Both the position numbers and the translations under genes were made by a program. From Rhodoferax sp. WC2427 (GTDB lineage: Bacteria; Pseudomonadota; Gammaproteobacteria; Burkholderiales; Burkholderiaceae_C): DNA of 64,000 bases. The DNA lies in assembly GCF_040822085.1 (NCBI RefSeq), contig NZ_CP162006.1, positions 434,001 through 498,000 of the forward strand. The letters run 5' to 3'. Below are positions 53,946 through 62,193 of this stretch, piece after piece. Positions within the stretch are counted from its first letter, which is position 1. Each line of letters starts with the position of its first letter. The notes beneath the pieces are model-generated. The model made no database searches and was not told the origin of the DNA. It saw only the letters and a program-made list of their open reading frames with translations.

Positions 53946-55081
53946 CAGATCACCTCCAGTTCAGCGTTGAGGGCTCCGGCAGCCTTGATGGCCTGCAGGA
54001 TGGCCAGCAGATCCTGCGGCGTGGCGCCCAGGGCGTTCAGGGCGCGCACCACGTCGGCCAACTGGGGCGCGGGCGGCACCTGGATCAGGATGCCGGGCTC
54101 TTGCTTGATCTGGATGTTGCTCTTCTCCGTGACCACCGTCTGCCCTTGTGACAAGGGGTTGGGCTGGCTGACCGAGGGCGTGGTGCTGATGCTGATGGAC
54201 AGGTTGCCGTGCGCAATGGCGCAGGGGCCCAGCGTGACCGACTGGTTCAGCACGATGGAGCCGGTGCGCGAGTTGATGACCACCTTGGCCGCCGGTGCCG
54301 AGGATTCCATGGTCAGCTCTTCCAGGTCGGCCAGAAAGTTGACGCGGGCATTCGGGTCGTTGGGGGCGCGCACCCGTACCGTGCGGCCGTCCATGGCGTT
54401 GGCCAGGCCGACGCCCATTTTGTTGTTGACGGCGGCGGCCACGCGGCGGGCAGTCTGGAAGTCGCTGGAGTTCAGGTCCAGGGTGATGAAGTCGCCATCC
54501 TGCAGCGGCGTGGGTACGCTGCGTTCCACCTGCGCGCCGCCGGGAATGCGGCCCGCGCTGAGGTGGTTGATCTGCACCTTGCTGCCCCCGGCAGCGGCGC
54601 CGGCACCGGCCACCACCATATTGCCCTGGGCCATGGCGTAGATTTCGCCGTCGGCCCCGCGCAGCGGCGTGGCGATCAGCAGGCCGCCCTTGAGCGACTT
54701 GGAGTTGCCCATGCTGGCGACGTTGATGTCAATCGCCTGGCCCGGCTGGGCAAAGGCGGGCAGTTGCGCGGTGACGATCACCGCCGCCACGTTTTTCAGC
54801 TGCAGGGAAGAGGCCAGATTGGCCGGCAGGGTAATGCCCATCTGCTGCAAATAGCTCGACAAGCTCTGCGAGGTGTAGGGCATCTGGGTGGTCTGGTCCC
54901 CCGTGCCGTCCAGTCCCACCACCAGTCCGTAGCCGGTCAATTGGTTGCTGCGCACGCCCTGTACGGCGGCGACTTCCTTGATGCGCAAGGCCTGGGCGGG
55001 CAGCGCCGCTAGCAGTGCCAGGCACAGCCCCATGCCCCATGTCGCGGCACGGCGCATTGGCAGGAGGCGGAAAAATGGCAT
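53945..55081 (-). CDS. flgI: Flagellar P-ring protein
   Basis: A 378-residue periplasmic P-ring protein. A signal peptide (WGMGLCLALLAALPAQA) precedes the mature start LRIKEVAAVQGVRSNQLTGYGLVVGLDGTGDQ, the universal FlgI beginning. DGEIYAMAQGNMVV, KVVINSRTGSIVLNQSVTLGPCAIAHGNL and the C-terminal VVRALNALGATPQDLLAILQAIKAAGAL are conserved. The exact start is uncertain: ATGs at 55081 and 55057 and a TTG at 55090 are all in frame without a good ribosome site. The 206-bp gap to flgH contains a repeat copy. Confidence 0.94.
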   Translation of the reverse strand: MPFFRLLPMRRAATWGMGLCLALLAALPAQALRIKEVAAVQGVRSNQLTGYGLVVGLDGTGDQTTQMPYTSQSLSSYLQQMGITLPANLASSLQLKNVAAVIVTAQLPAFAQPGQAIDINVASMGNSKSLKGGLLIATPLRGADGEIYAMAQGNMVVAGAGAAAGGSKVQINHLSAGRIPGGAQVERSVPTPLQDGDFITLDLNSSDFQTARRVAAAVNNKMGVGLANAMDGRTVRVRAPNDPNARVNFLADLEELTMESSAPAAKVVINSRTGSIVLNQSVTLGPCAIAHGNLSISISTTPSVSQPNPLSQGQTVVTEKSNIQIKQEPGILIQVPPAPQLADVVRALNALGATPQDLLAILQAIKAAGALNAELEVI

Positions 55082-55199
55082 GGCGAACAACCTGTTCTAC
55101 GTCTGGTTCGGCCGGAATGGCGGAACCTTTAGCATTATTTTGCGGCGCGCCCGGGCGTTGGAACGGCGGAAAAGGCGGTGGTTTCCGGTCAATTGGGTT

Positions 55200-55265
55200 T
55201 GCTATTATTTCAATAGCTGCTCACGCCTATCCCATCAGCACGGGGTGCCGATTTTCTTTAAAAGT
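55200..55265 (+). repeat. Dispersed palindromic repeat, copy 13
   Basis: CAATAGCTGCTCACGCCTAT then CCCATCAGCACGGGGTGCCG, within the flgH-flgI gap, an unusual interruption of a long flagellar operon. Confidence 0.7.
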
Positions 55266-55287
55266 CTCAACAGAGCCTGGGGAAGGC

Positions 55288-55983
55288 TTAGAACGGCATC
55301 ACGTTCATGAAAAAGCGCCCCAGCCAGCCCATGGCCTGGGCCTCGCCCTGCTGGCCGCGGCCTTTGGACTCGATGCGCGCATTGGCCACCTGGGTGGAGG
55401 AAACCACGCTGCCCGGCTGCACCGCGCGTGGGTCGACCGTGCCCGAGAAGCGCAGCACGTCCACGTTCTGGTTCACGCCGATCTGCTTTTCACCGGCCAC
55501 CACCAGGTGGCCGTTGGACAGTACTTCGATGACGGTGACGGTGATCGCCCCCGAGAAGGTGTTGGCACTTTCCGTGCCGCCCTTGCCCGAGAAGTCGTTG
55601 CTGGACGTGGCGCCGATGCCGAACTTGTCCAGCAGCGGGGTCTTCAGGAAGGGGATGCCGGTGATGCCTGCGGCCTCGGCGGCGGTGCGGTTTACCGTGC
55701 TGGTCGATTTTTGGCTGGCACTGACGTTTTCCACGATCTGGATGGTCAGGTTGTCGCCCACCAGGCGCGGGCGGCGGTCTTCGAACACCGGGCGGTAGGC
55801 CGCCGAGGCAAACAGGCTGCCGGTGGGCCGGGCGTTGGTGGCCACGGTGGCCGGTGGCAGTTGGCGGGGCCCGGTGGATTCGGCGAAATCTACCCGGGGC
55901 GAGGGGGCCAGGGTTTCGCAGCCGCTCAACAGGCCCAGAAGGCAAAGCCCAGCGACGGCAGCAGCAGTGGTGGCGGCGCGCAT
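55288..55983 (-). CDS. flgH: Flagellar L-ring protein (lipoprotein)
   Basis: A 231-residue outer-membrane ring protein. The lipobox is LLGLLSGC (Cys near residue 22). Motifs typical of FlgH: GSLFASAAYRPVFEDRRPRLVGDNLTIQIVENVSASQKSTSTVNRTA, SGKGGTESANTFSGAITVTVIEVLSNGHLVVAGEKQIGVNQNVDVLRFSGTVDPRAV and the C-terminal GWLGRFFMNVMPF. Forms the L-ring bushing with FlgI. It starts 10 bp after flgG. Confidence 0.95.
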   Translation of the reverse strand: MRAATTAAAVAGLCLLGLLSGCETLAPSPRVDFAESTGPRQLPPATVATNARPTGSLFASAAYRPVFEDRRPRLVGDNLTIQIVENVSASQKSTSTVNRTAAEAAGITGIPFLKTPLLDKFGIGATSSNDFSGKGGTESANTFSGAITVTVIEVLSNGHLVVAGEKQIGVNQNVDVLRFSGTVDPRAVQPGSVVSSTQVANARIESKGRGQQGEAQAMGWLGRFFMNVMPF

Positions 55984-55993
55984 GCTCAGTCTC

Positions 55994-56776
55994 CTACAGC
56001 TGGGCCAGCTTCTGCAGCATCTGGTCCGAGGTCTGCACGGCCTTGGAATTCATCTCGTAGGCGCGCTGGGTCTGGATCATAGTGACCAGTTCCTGCACCA
56101 CGTTGACGTTGCTGGTTTCCACGAAGCCCTGGCGCACCACCCCCATGCCGCTCACGCCCGGCGTGCCGGTGGTGGGCTGGCCGGAGGCGGCGGTTTCGGC
56201 GTACAGGTTGCCGCCCTTGGGCTCCAGGCCGGCCGGGTTGATGAAGTTGGCCATGGCGATATTGCCCGCCGGTTGGGGTGTGGGGTTGCCCGGCAGCATG
56301 ACGGTGACAGTGCCGTCCGTGCTGATGGTGACGCTTTGGGAATTGACGGGAATGGTTACGCCGCTGGCCACCGTCAGCCCGGCAGAGGTGACCAGCCGGC
56401 CCTGTGAATCCACCTGGAACGAGCCGTCGCGGGTGTAGCCGATGGTGCCGTCGGGCTGGTTGATCTGGAAGAAGCCGTTGCCGTTGATCGCCACGTCCAG
56501 CGTGTTGCCCGACTGCTGCAGGCTGCCCTGGGCAAACGAGCGGGTGGTGGACACGGTGCGCACGCCCAGGCCCAGGTGCAGGCCGGTCGGGAGCTGGTTT
56601 TGCTCGGTGCTGTTGGCCCCGACCTGGCGCAGGTTTTGGTAGATCAGGTCTTCAAACACCGCGTTGGCACGTTTGTAGCCGGTGGTGGAGACGTTGGCCA
56701 GGTTGTGCGAGATCACGTCCAGCTGGGTTTGCTGGGCTTCCATGCCGGTCTTGGCGATCCAGAGTGAATTAATCAT
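55994..56776 (-). CDS. flgG: Flagellar basal-body distal rod protein
   Basis: A 260-residue rod protein. N-terminal MINSLWIAKTGMEAQQTQLDVISHNLANVSTTGYKRANAVFEDLIYQ and C-terminal EGFVETSNVNVVQELVTMIQTQRAYEMNSKAVQTSDQMLQ-type coiled segments are the universal rod-protein signature; the 260-residue length is exactly that of FlgG. It builds the distal rod through the P and L rings. Follows flgF by 15 bp. Confidence 0.96.
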   Translation of the reverse strand: MINSLWIAKTGMEAQQTQLDVISHNLANVSTTGYKRANAVFEDLIYQNLRQVGANSTEQNQLPTGLHLGLGVRTVSTTRSFAQGSLQQSGNTLDVAINGNGFFQINQPDGTIGYTRDGSFQVDSQGRLVTSAGLTVASGVTIPVNSQSVTISTDGTVTVMLPGNPTPQPAGNIAMANFINPAGLEPKGGNLYAETAASGQPTTGTPGVSGMGVVRQGFVETSNVNVVQELVTMIQTQRAYEMNSKAVQTSDQMLQKLAQL

Positions 56777-56791
56777 GGTGTTTCTTTCAAA

Positions 56792-57532
56792 TTAGCCTTG
56801 GACGTTCAGCAACTGGCTGGCGCTTTTGTCATTGGTTTCGGCGGTTTGCAGCAGGCGCATTTGCGTCTCAAACTGGCGGGCGGACTGGATCATGCCGACC
56901 ATGGTGGCGACGGCGTTAACGTTGGAGCCCTCGATCGCGCCGCCCAGCAGCTTGGCGTTGGCATCTTGTGGCAGCGGGTCGCCACTGGTGCCGCGGAAAA
57001 GCCCGTCGTCGCCACGCTTGATGGGGTTGTCGGCATCGGGGGTCACCATCTTCAGCCGACCCAGGCTGGTGGAGGCCTGGCCGGGCACCTTGGCGCTGAT
57101 GGTGCCGTCGGTGCCCAGGGTAATTTCCGAGCCCTGGGGCACGTCGATGGGGGCGCCGCCGTCAGACAGCACCGGCAGGCCGGTAGGTGTGACCAGGGTG
57201 TTGGTGGACGATATTTCAAAAATACCGCTGCGGGTATAGGCCTCGGTGCCGTCCAGACCCTGCACGGTGAACCAGGCGTTGCCTTGGGCCATGGCGTCCA
57301 GGTTGCGCCCCGTGCGCTGCACCGGGCCGGGCAGGTTGGAGTGGCCGGTGGTGGTTTCCAGCGCAAAAACACGGGTGCTGGAGCCGGGGCCGTTCAGCGG
57401 CACCGAGCGGTAGGTGGCCAGCTCTTCGCGGAACCCGTTGGTGGAGACGTTGGCCAGGTTGTTGGCCAGCACGGCCTGCCGGTTTGCCGCCGTGTTGGCC
57501 CCTGACATCGCCGTGTAAATGATGTGGTCCAT
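56792..57532 (-). CDS. flgF: Flagellar proximal rod protein
   Basis: A 246-residue rod protein: MDHIIYTAMSGANTAANRQAVLANNLANVSTNGFREEL and C-terminal EGSNVNAVATMVGMIQSARQFETQMRLLQTAETNDKSASQL are conserved in FlgF. It lies between flgE and flgG as in other operons. It is predicted to be exported by the flagellar apparatus without a signal peptide. Confidence 0.95.
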   Translation of the reverse strand: MDHIIYTAMSGANTAANRQAVLANNLANVSTNGFREELATYRSVPLNGPGSSTRVFALETTTGHSNLPGPVQRTGRNLDAMAQGNAWFTVQGLDGTEAYTRSGIFEISSTNTLVTPTGLPVLSDGGAPIDVPQGSEITLGTDGTISAKVPGQASTSLGRLKMVTPDADNPIKRGDDGLFRGTSGDPLPQDANAKLLGGAIEGSNVNAVATMVGMIQSARQFETQMRLLQTAETNDKSASQLLNVQG

Positions 57533-57549
57533 GGCGGCGGCCTAGGGGG

Positions 57550-58773
57550 TTAGCGCAGGTTGACCAGGGTGGACATCACCTGGTCTTGGGTTTTGATGGT
57601 CTGGGCATTGGCCTGGTAGGCGCGCTGGGCAGTCATCATGTTGACCAGTTCCTTGGTCAGGTCGACGTTGGAGTCTTCCAGCGAGCCCGAGCGCAGCCCG
57701 CCCAGGTTGCCGGTGCCGGGCACCCCTTTGGCCGACGGGTCGCCGCTGGACGGGGTCGATAGCCAGTAGTTGCCGCCGATCGGGGCCAGGCCCTGCACGT
57801 TGGTAAAGGTGGCCAGCTGGATCTGCCCGGCAGCCAGGGATTTGCCGTTGGAATAGGTGCCCTGGATGATGCCGGTTTCGTCGATGGTGATGGCCGTCAG
57901 GGTGCCGGGTGCCTGGCCGTCCTGGGTGGCTTTGGCAATGGAGAACTTGGCGCCGTACTGGGTGGCATCCTTGACGTTCAACGCCACCGTGAAGTTGCTG
58001 GCCGGGTTGGTGGGCGAGGGCAGGCTCAATGAGCCGATGGTGGCGTTGGCCGTGCCACCCGTGCCGGTGAAGGTCAGGCCGGTGGTGGTCAGGGCGGGGG
58101 TGCCGCCGTTGACGCTGGAGTAGACATCCCAGGTGTTGAGCGCTGTTTTGGTGAAGTAAATGCTCACCGGTACGGGCACGCCCTGGCCGTCGTAGGCGGT
58201 GATGGACGTGCCATAGGTGGCCAGTGGCGGCACCAGCCCTGCGGGGGCGACCCCGGTGGCCACCACGGCCTCGGCATCCAGGTTGAAGCTCAGGTCCATT
58301 TTGCTGGTCTGGATGGCTGCAATTTCGCCGCCTGCGGGCAGGGTCAGCGCGCCGACCGCGCCGCCGGTGGGGATCGAGCCATCGGCCGCGGCAGTAATGC
58401 CCATCAGGTGGGCTCCGGTATTGGTGATGAGCTCGCCTTCCTTGTTCAGCTTGAAGGCCCCGTCGCGGCTGTAGGCCAGGTTGCCATTGGGCAGCTCGAC
58501 CTGGAAGAAGCCGTTGCCGTTGATGGCCACGTCCAGCGCGTTGCCGGTGATGCTGATGTTGCCCTGGGTGAACTGCTGCGACACGGTCTGCACTTCCACC
58601 CCGATGCCCTGGCTGATGCCGCCCGAGCTGCCCAGCGACGATGCGTACAGCTCGGCAAACTCGGCCCGCGAGGCCTTCATGCCGGTGGTGTTGGCATTGG
58701 CAATGTTGTGGCCGATCACGTCCAGATTTTGGCTGGAGGCGTTCAGACCGGAAAGACCTTGTTGAAAGCTCAT
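57550..58773 (-). CDS. flgE: Flagellar hook protein
   Basis: A 407-residue hook protein, among the shorter FlgEs. N-terminal MSFQQGLSGLNASSQNLDVIGHNIANANTTGMKASRAEFAELYASSLG and C-terminal EDSNVDLTKELVNMMTAQRAYQANAQTIKTQDQVMSTLVNL are intact; the central domains are Ala/Thr/Gly-rich. FlgD acts as its cap and lies immediately upstream. A conserved GNGFFQ motif is present in the first third. Confidence 0.95.
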   Translation of the reverse strand: MSFQQGLSGLNASSQNLDVIGHNIANANTTGMKASRAEFAELYASSLGSSGGISQGIGVEVQTVSQQFTQGNISITGNALDVAINGNGFFQVELPNGNLAYSRDGAFKLNKEGELITNTGAHLMGITAAADGSIPTGGAVGALTLPAGGEIAAIQTSKMDLSFNLDAEAVVATGVAPAGLVPPLATYGTSITAYDGQGVPVPVSIYFTKTALNTWDVYSSVNGGTPALTTTGLTFTGTGGTANATIGSLSLPSPTNPASNFTVALNVKDATQYGAKFSIAKATQDGQAPGTLTAITIDETGIIQGTYSNGKSLAAGQIQLATFTNVQGLAPIGGNYWLSTPSSGDPSAKGVPGTGNLGGLRSGSLEDSNVDLTKELVNMMTAQRAYQANAQTIKTQDQVMSTLVNLR

Positions 58774-58812
58774 GGAGGGCTCCTAAAAAACGGATGGCGG
58801 GTGCGGTGGGGC

Positions 58813-59466
58813 TTACAAAATGGCTTTGACGGTGCTGTAGGCCACCGAGGCGCCGTTTTGCAACTGCAGATTGAGGACGTTGTTCTCGTTGCTGACCGAC
58901 ACCACCTTGTTGCGCTCCAGTGCGGTGGTGGTCACGGCGGTGGCACCCTTGGTGGCGATCACCTTGAAGCTTAGGTCGCCCGAGTTGGTGTACTTGGACG
59001 CATCCCAGGTGACAGCCTGGCGACCGGCTTCCAGCGCGCCCAGGTCTTGCGTGCCCAGCAAGGTGCCACCGGCGGTGCGGATCTCGACCTTCACCGCATC
59101 GGCAGCGCTGCTCAGGTCAAACGCGCCCTTGCCCACACCGTCGGTGATGCTGAGGGTATTGCCCTCGGTCAGCACGTCGTGGCCAATGGTGGCGCTGCCT
59201 TGCAGCGACTGCAGGGCGGCGATCTGGGTGGCCATGCTCTTCATGGTGTCGTTCAGCGTCTGGATGCCCGAGACCGTGTTGATCTGCGCCAGCTGGCTGG
59301 TCATCTGCGCGTTGTCCATCGGGTTCATCGGGTCTTGGTTGTTCAGCTGGGCGACCAGCAACTTCAGGAACCGGTCTTGCGAGGCTTCTGCGCTCGTGCT
59401 GTTGGTCGTGCTGGTGCCCGCCAGCGAGCTGCTGGCGGCGTTGAGGGCGGTGACATCCAAGGCCAT
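58813..59466 (-). CDS. flgD: Flagellar hook capping protein FlgD
   Basis: A 217-residue scaffold for hook polymerisation. The conserved N-terminal block is ASQDRFLKLLVAQLNNQDPMNPMDNAQMTSQLAQINTVSGIQTLN in outline, and the C-terminal Ig-like part has GKGAFDLSSAADAVKVEIRTAGGTLLGTQDLGALEAGRQAVTWD. It is followed by flgE after 39 bp and preceded by flgC. Confidence 0.95.
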   Translation of the reverse strand: MALDVTALNAASSSLAGTSTTNSTSAEASQDRFLKLLVAQLNNQDPMNPMDNAQMTSQLAQINTVSGIQTLNDTMKSMATQIAALQSLQGSATIGHDVLTEGNTLSITDGVGKGAFDLSSAADAVKVEIRTAGGTLLGTQDLGALEAGRQAVTWDASKYTNSGDLSFKVIATKGATAVTTTALERNKVVSVSNENNVLNLQLQNGASVAYSTVKAIL

Positions 59467-59509
59467 GGCGTGCTTTCAGGTGGTGGGGACGTTCAAATGT
59501 CCTGTGGGT

Positions 59510-59914
59510 TCATTGGCCCATTTGCAGCGTTTTCAGCAGCAGGGTCTTGGCGGTGTTCATCACTTCTACGTTGTTCTGGTAGGAGCGGGAGGCGGAAATC
59601 ATGTTCACCATTTCATCCACCGCGTTGACGTTGGAATGGGTCACATAGCCGTCGGCATCGGCCGACGGGCTGGTGGGGTCGAGCACTTTGCGGCCCGGTT
59701 GCTGGCTTTCGGTGATCTCTTTCACCCGCACCCCGGCGGCGCTTTCGGCCCCCAGCAGCGTGGTCTGGAACACCACCTGGCGGGCCTTGTAGGCCTGGCC
59801 ATCGGGCCCGGCCACGGCATCCACGTTGGCCAGGTTGCTGGCCACCACGTTCAGGCGCTGCGACTGGGCGCTGATGGCGCTGCCGGACACCCCGAAGATC
59901 GAAAACATGGACAT
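59510..59914 (-). CDS. flgC: Flagellar basal-body rod protein FlgC
   Basis: A 134-residue proximal rod protein. MSMFSIFGVSGSAISAQSQRLNVVASNLANVDAVAGPDGQAYKARQVVF and the C-terminal VDEMVNMISASRSYQNNVEVMNTAKTLLLKTLQMGQ are diagnostic (in outline). Start at 59914 is chosen at the first Met of the family motif; a longer upstream reading runs back into flgB in another frame. It is 11 bp after the flgB stop. Confidence 0.95.
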   Translation of the reverse strand: MSMFSIFGVSGSAISAQSQRLNVVASNLANVDAVAGPDGQAYKARQVVFQTTLLGAESAAGVRVKEITESQQPGRKVLDPTSPSADADGYVTHSNVNAVDEMVNMISASRSYQNNVEVMNTAKTLLLKTLQMGQ

Positions 59915-59925
59915 GGTGTGCTTCC

Positions 59926-60339
59926 TTATTGGCCCGTAATGGCGCTGAGCATGGTTTTGGCCGTGCCATTGATGAAGCGCAGGGTGGCCTCGTAGCGCAC
60001 CGCGTTGTCGACAAAGTTGGCCCGCTCTCGGTCCAGGTCCACCGTGTTGTTGTCCATATTGGGCTGGCTTTGCACGCTGTAGCCGCGCTTTTGGGCGTTG
60101 CCCAGGCTGCCGCCTTCCAGGTCGGGCAAATTCATGTGCCGGTTGTCGGTCTTGTTGCCGACGATCAGGCCTTGGCTGGCGGTGGCGGCGCTCATGGCTT
60201 CCTTGAAGTTGAAGTCGCGCGCCACGTAGCCAGGGGTGTCCACGTTGGCAATATTGCTGGCGATGGTGCGCTGGCGTTCTGCGCGCAGCACCAGGGCCTT
60301 GCTCTGAAAGTCCACAGCACCGACCATTTTGTCCAACAT
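59926..60339 (-). CDS. flgB: Flagellar basal-body rod protein FlgB
   Basis: A 137-residue rod protein: AVDFQSKALVLRAERQRTIASNIANVDTPGYVARDFNFKEAM (family N-terminal motif) and C-terminal NNTVDLDRERANFVDNAVRYEATLRFINGTAKTMLSAITGQ. It is the first gene of the flgB-L operon and divergent from flgA; the 181-bp gap between them is expected to hold both promoters, though no clear sigma-28 or sigma-54 element is visible. Confidence 0.95.
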   Translation of the reverse strand: MLDKMVGAVDFQSKALVLRAERQRTIASNIANVDTPGYVARDFNFKEAMSAATASQGLIVGNKTDNRHMNLPDLEGGSLGNAQKRGYSVQSQPNMDNNTVDLDRERANFVDNAVRYEATLRFINGTAKTMLSAITGQ

Positions 60340-60520
60340 GCAACACCCCGCTTGGTAATCAAATGCGAAACCTCCGGTGCCATCCCGGATCTCGCTTTGG
60401 CAAATTATGGAAAAACTGAAGCTTTTTGAGCCCCGGAAGAACAGGGTGATTGCGGCGCAGTTCGCGGCTTTGCCTGGGGCCCTCCGGCTTTAGTCTTCCG
60501 GGTAGGAAATTGGAGGTCTT

Positions 60521-61228
60521 ATGCCGCTCTTGCTACGAACCATGGTTTGCGCCGCCGTTGTGCTGTGCGCAACAGGTGCGCGTGCCCAGGCCGAGGCCGA
60601 TATGGTCGGCACCAGCCAGCGCTGGCTGGAATCGGCCATGGTGCAGGTGCCGCCGGTCAATGGCCAGGCGCTGCGCATGGAGGTCTCGGTGGGGGCGCTG
60701 GACCCGCGCTTGCAGCTGGCGCCCTGCGCCAAGGTGGAGCCGTACATGCCACCGGGCACCCGCTTGTGGGGCAAAAGCCGCCTGGGCCTGCGCTGCCTGG
60801 CCGGTGCCACGCGTTGGAATGTGTTCATTCCGGTCACGGTCAAGGCCATGGGCCGGGCCTGGGTGGCCAAGACCAATGTGGTGGCCGGCAGCGTGCTGAC
60901 CGCCGCCGATGCCATGGAGGCCGAAGTTGACTGGGCCGATGACGCCTCGCCAGTGGTAGCCAACCCCGAGCAGTGGATGGGCCAGGTGGCCGCCCGCTCC
61001 TGGGTCGCAGGGCAAACCGTGCGCCAGGCCATGGTCAAACCAGCCCAGGTGTTCCAGGCAGGCACCCAGATCCGGGTGTTGGCCCAGGGCACGGGCTTCC
61101 AGGTCCTGTCTGACGGGCAGGCCGTCACCTCCGGCGTGGTGGGCCAGCCCGCCAAGGTGCGCCTGGACAGCGGTCGGGTGATGTCCGGTGTGGTGCAAGA
61201 CGCACGCACCATCCTGGTTGAGATGTAA
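60521..61228 (+). CDS. flgA: Flagellar P-ring chaperone FlgA
   Basis: A 235-residue periplasmic chaperone for P-ring assembly. A signal peptide (MVCAAVVLCATGARAQA) is followed by the FlgA region LRMEVSVGALDPRLQLAPCAKVEPYMPPGTRLWGKSRLGLRC and the SAF-like domain (VVAGSVLTAADAMEAEVDWA, QVFQAGTQIRVLAQGTGFQV and DSGRVMSGVVQ). A TTGGAGG ribosome site precedes the ATG. Divergent from flgB. Confidence 0.93.
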   Translation: MPLLLRTMVCAAVVLCATGARAQAEADMVGTSQRWLESAMVQVPPVNGQALRMEVSVGALDPRLQLAPCAKVEPYMPPGTRLWGKSRLGLRCLAGATRWNVFIPVTVKAMGRAWVAKTNVVAGSVLTAADAMEAEVDWADDASPVVANPEQWMGQVAARSWVAGQTVRQAMVKPAQVFQAGTQIRVLAQGTGFQVLSDGQAVTSGVVGQPAKVRLDSGRVMSGVVQDARTILVEM

Positions 61229-61254
61229 CAGCTGGTTTTTTAGCCATATAACAT

Positions 61255-61281
61255 TTAAGAAAATGCCAAAGCTGCCGAAAC
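61255..61281 (+). promoter_or_regulatory. Sigma-28 (FliA)-type promoter upstream of flgM
   Basis: TTAAGAAA (61255-61262), 11 bp, then GCCGAAAC (61274-61281) resembles the FliA consensus TAAAGTTT-N11-GCCGATAA, 39 bp before the flgM ATG. It lets FliA drive its own anti-sigma factor. Confidence 0.65.
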
Positions 61282-61320
61282 CATTGCTACGATGCCTTAA
61301 CGTCAAGGCTGCTGGAGAGC

Positions 61321-61647
61321 ATGATGAAAATTGGACAAGGGATAGATACCACGGCCGCGCTGAATGCCGCTGTGCTCAAGAAAGCCGATCAGGACAAGGA
61401 AGCTGCGCCCGCTGGTATGGCGCAGAAGGGTGCGCGCGCCATTCCAGCCGCCGGGGCGCAGGTGTCTGTTTCCACACTGGCGCGCACGCTGGAGCAAAAC
61501 GACCGGGCCGTCGGTTCCGACTTCGACAGCAAGAAAGTAGCCGACATCAAGGCTGCCATCAAGAACGGCACGTTCAAGATCAACCCCGAAGCGATTGCCG
61601 ACAAGATGCTCGACAACGCACAAGAATTGCTCAGCGTCACCCGGTAA
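61321..61647 (+). CDS. flgM: Anti-sigma-28 factor FlgM
   Basis: A 108-residue protein. The C-terminal half carries the FliA-binding signature: VSVSTLARTLEQNDRAVGSDFDSKKVADIKAAIKNGTFKINPEAIADKMLDNAQELLS in outline (FDSKKVADIK.AI..GTFKINPEAIADK). The N-terminal half is disordered and Ala/Gln-rich, as usual for this exported inhibitor. An ATGATG doublet makes 61321 or 61324 possible starts. Followed 49 bp later by flgN. Confidence 0.94.
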   Translation: MMKIGQGIDTTAALNAAVLKKADQDKEAAPAGMAQKGARAIPAAGAQVSVSTLARTLEQNDRAVGSDFDSKKVADIKAAIKNGTFKINPEAIADKMLDNAQELLSVTR

Positions 61648-61696
61648 TCGGCGTTTTCTCTCTCCATCCGTCCGTTCCCGCACCGGAGCAGTTCGC

Positions 61697-62089
61697 ATGA
61701 CGGCCCGCCCAGCCAATCACAGCCTGGAAGCCAGCCTGCAGCGCGTGGAACAACTCCTCGAAGAAGTGTCTGTGGCCCTGATTGCGGGCGAACCTGTTGT
61801 TTTAGAGGCCGCCAGCACCGCGCTGCGCCAGGCCATGGCCGATATGGCGGTGTGGGGCCGCACCCCCGGCGGCATGCAGTCGCTGGACGCGGGCATGCGC
61901 CGCCGGCTGGAAAAAGTCTCCTTGACCCTGTCCCAACAACGCGCCAACCTGGCCCGCCGCGCCGTGGTGGTCGACCGGGCCCTGGCTACCGTTTTGCCCC
62001 AGGCCCAGCAACCGGGCACGTACTCGGGTGGCAAAGCCGGGACATACCGGGGCGGTGCGGCGCGCATTTACGCGTCGGTGGCGAGCTAA
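61697..62089 (+). CDS. flgN: Flagellar export chaperone FlgN
   Basis: A 130-residue helical protein. The position directly after flgM and the pattern LEASLQRVEQLLEEVSVALIAGEPVVLEAASTALRQAMADMA, then LTLSQQRANLARRAVVVDRALATVLP fit FlgN, chaperone of FlgK and FlgL. The tail GTYSGGKAGTYRGG is a small Gly/Tyr repeat. The start at 61697 follows CACCGGAGC. Sequence identity of FlgN proteins is low, so identification rests mainly on context. Confidence 0.82.
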   Translation: MTARPANHSLEASLQRVEQLLEEVSVALIAGEPVVLEAASTALRQAMADMAVWGRTPGGMQSLDAGMRRRLEKVSLTLSQQRANLARRAVVVDRALATVLPQAQQPGTYSGGKAGTYRGGAARIYASVAS

Positions 62090-62187
62090 AAATCCAATTT
62101 TAGGCCTTTTTTAAGGCATCAAATCGACTGCTCACGCTACAGCCATAAGCGTGAGCAGCTATCAAAATCTACTTCAAATACGATAGC
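62090..62187 (-). repeat. Dispersed palindromic repeat, copy 14 (best stem)
   Basis: CTGCTCACGCT (62129-62139) and AGCGTGAGCAG (62149-62159) form a perfect 11-bp stem with a 9-bp loop, flanked by A/T-rich arms. It lies between the convergent flgN and fliA genes, suitable as a bidirectional terminator. Confidence 0.75.
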
Positions 62188-62193
62188 GGCCCG

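Noticed and set aside
52152..54641. 829-codon plus-strand open frame opposite flgK, flgJ and flgI
   Set aside because: A shadow of the third-position bias of three identified flagellar genes.
60340..60400. TGGCAC...TTTCGCA on the minus strand before flgB as a sigma-54 promoter
   Set aside because: The distance between GG and GC is 13 bases rather than the required 10.
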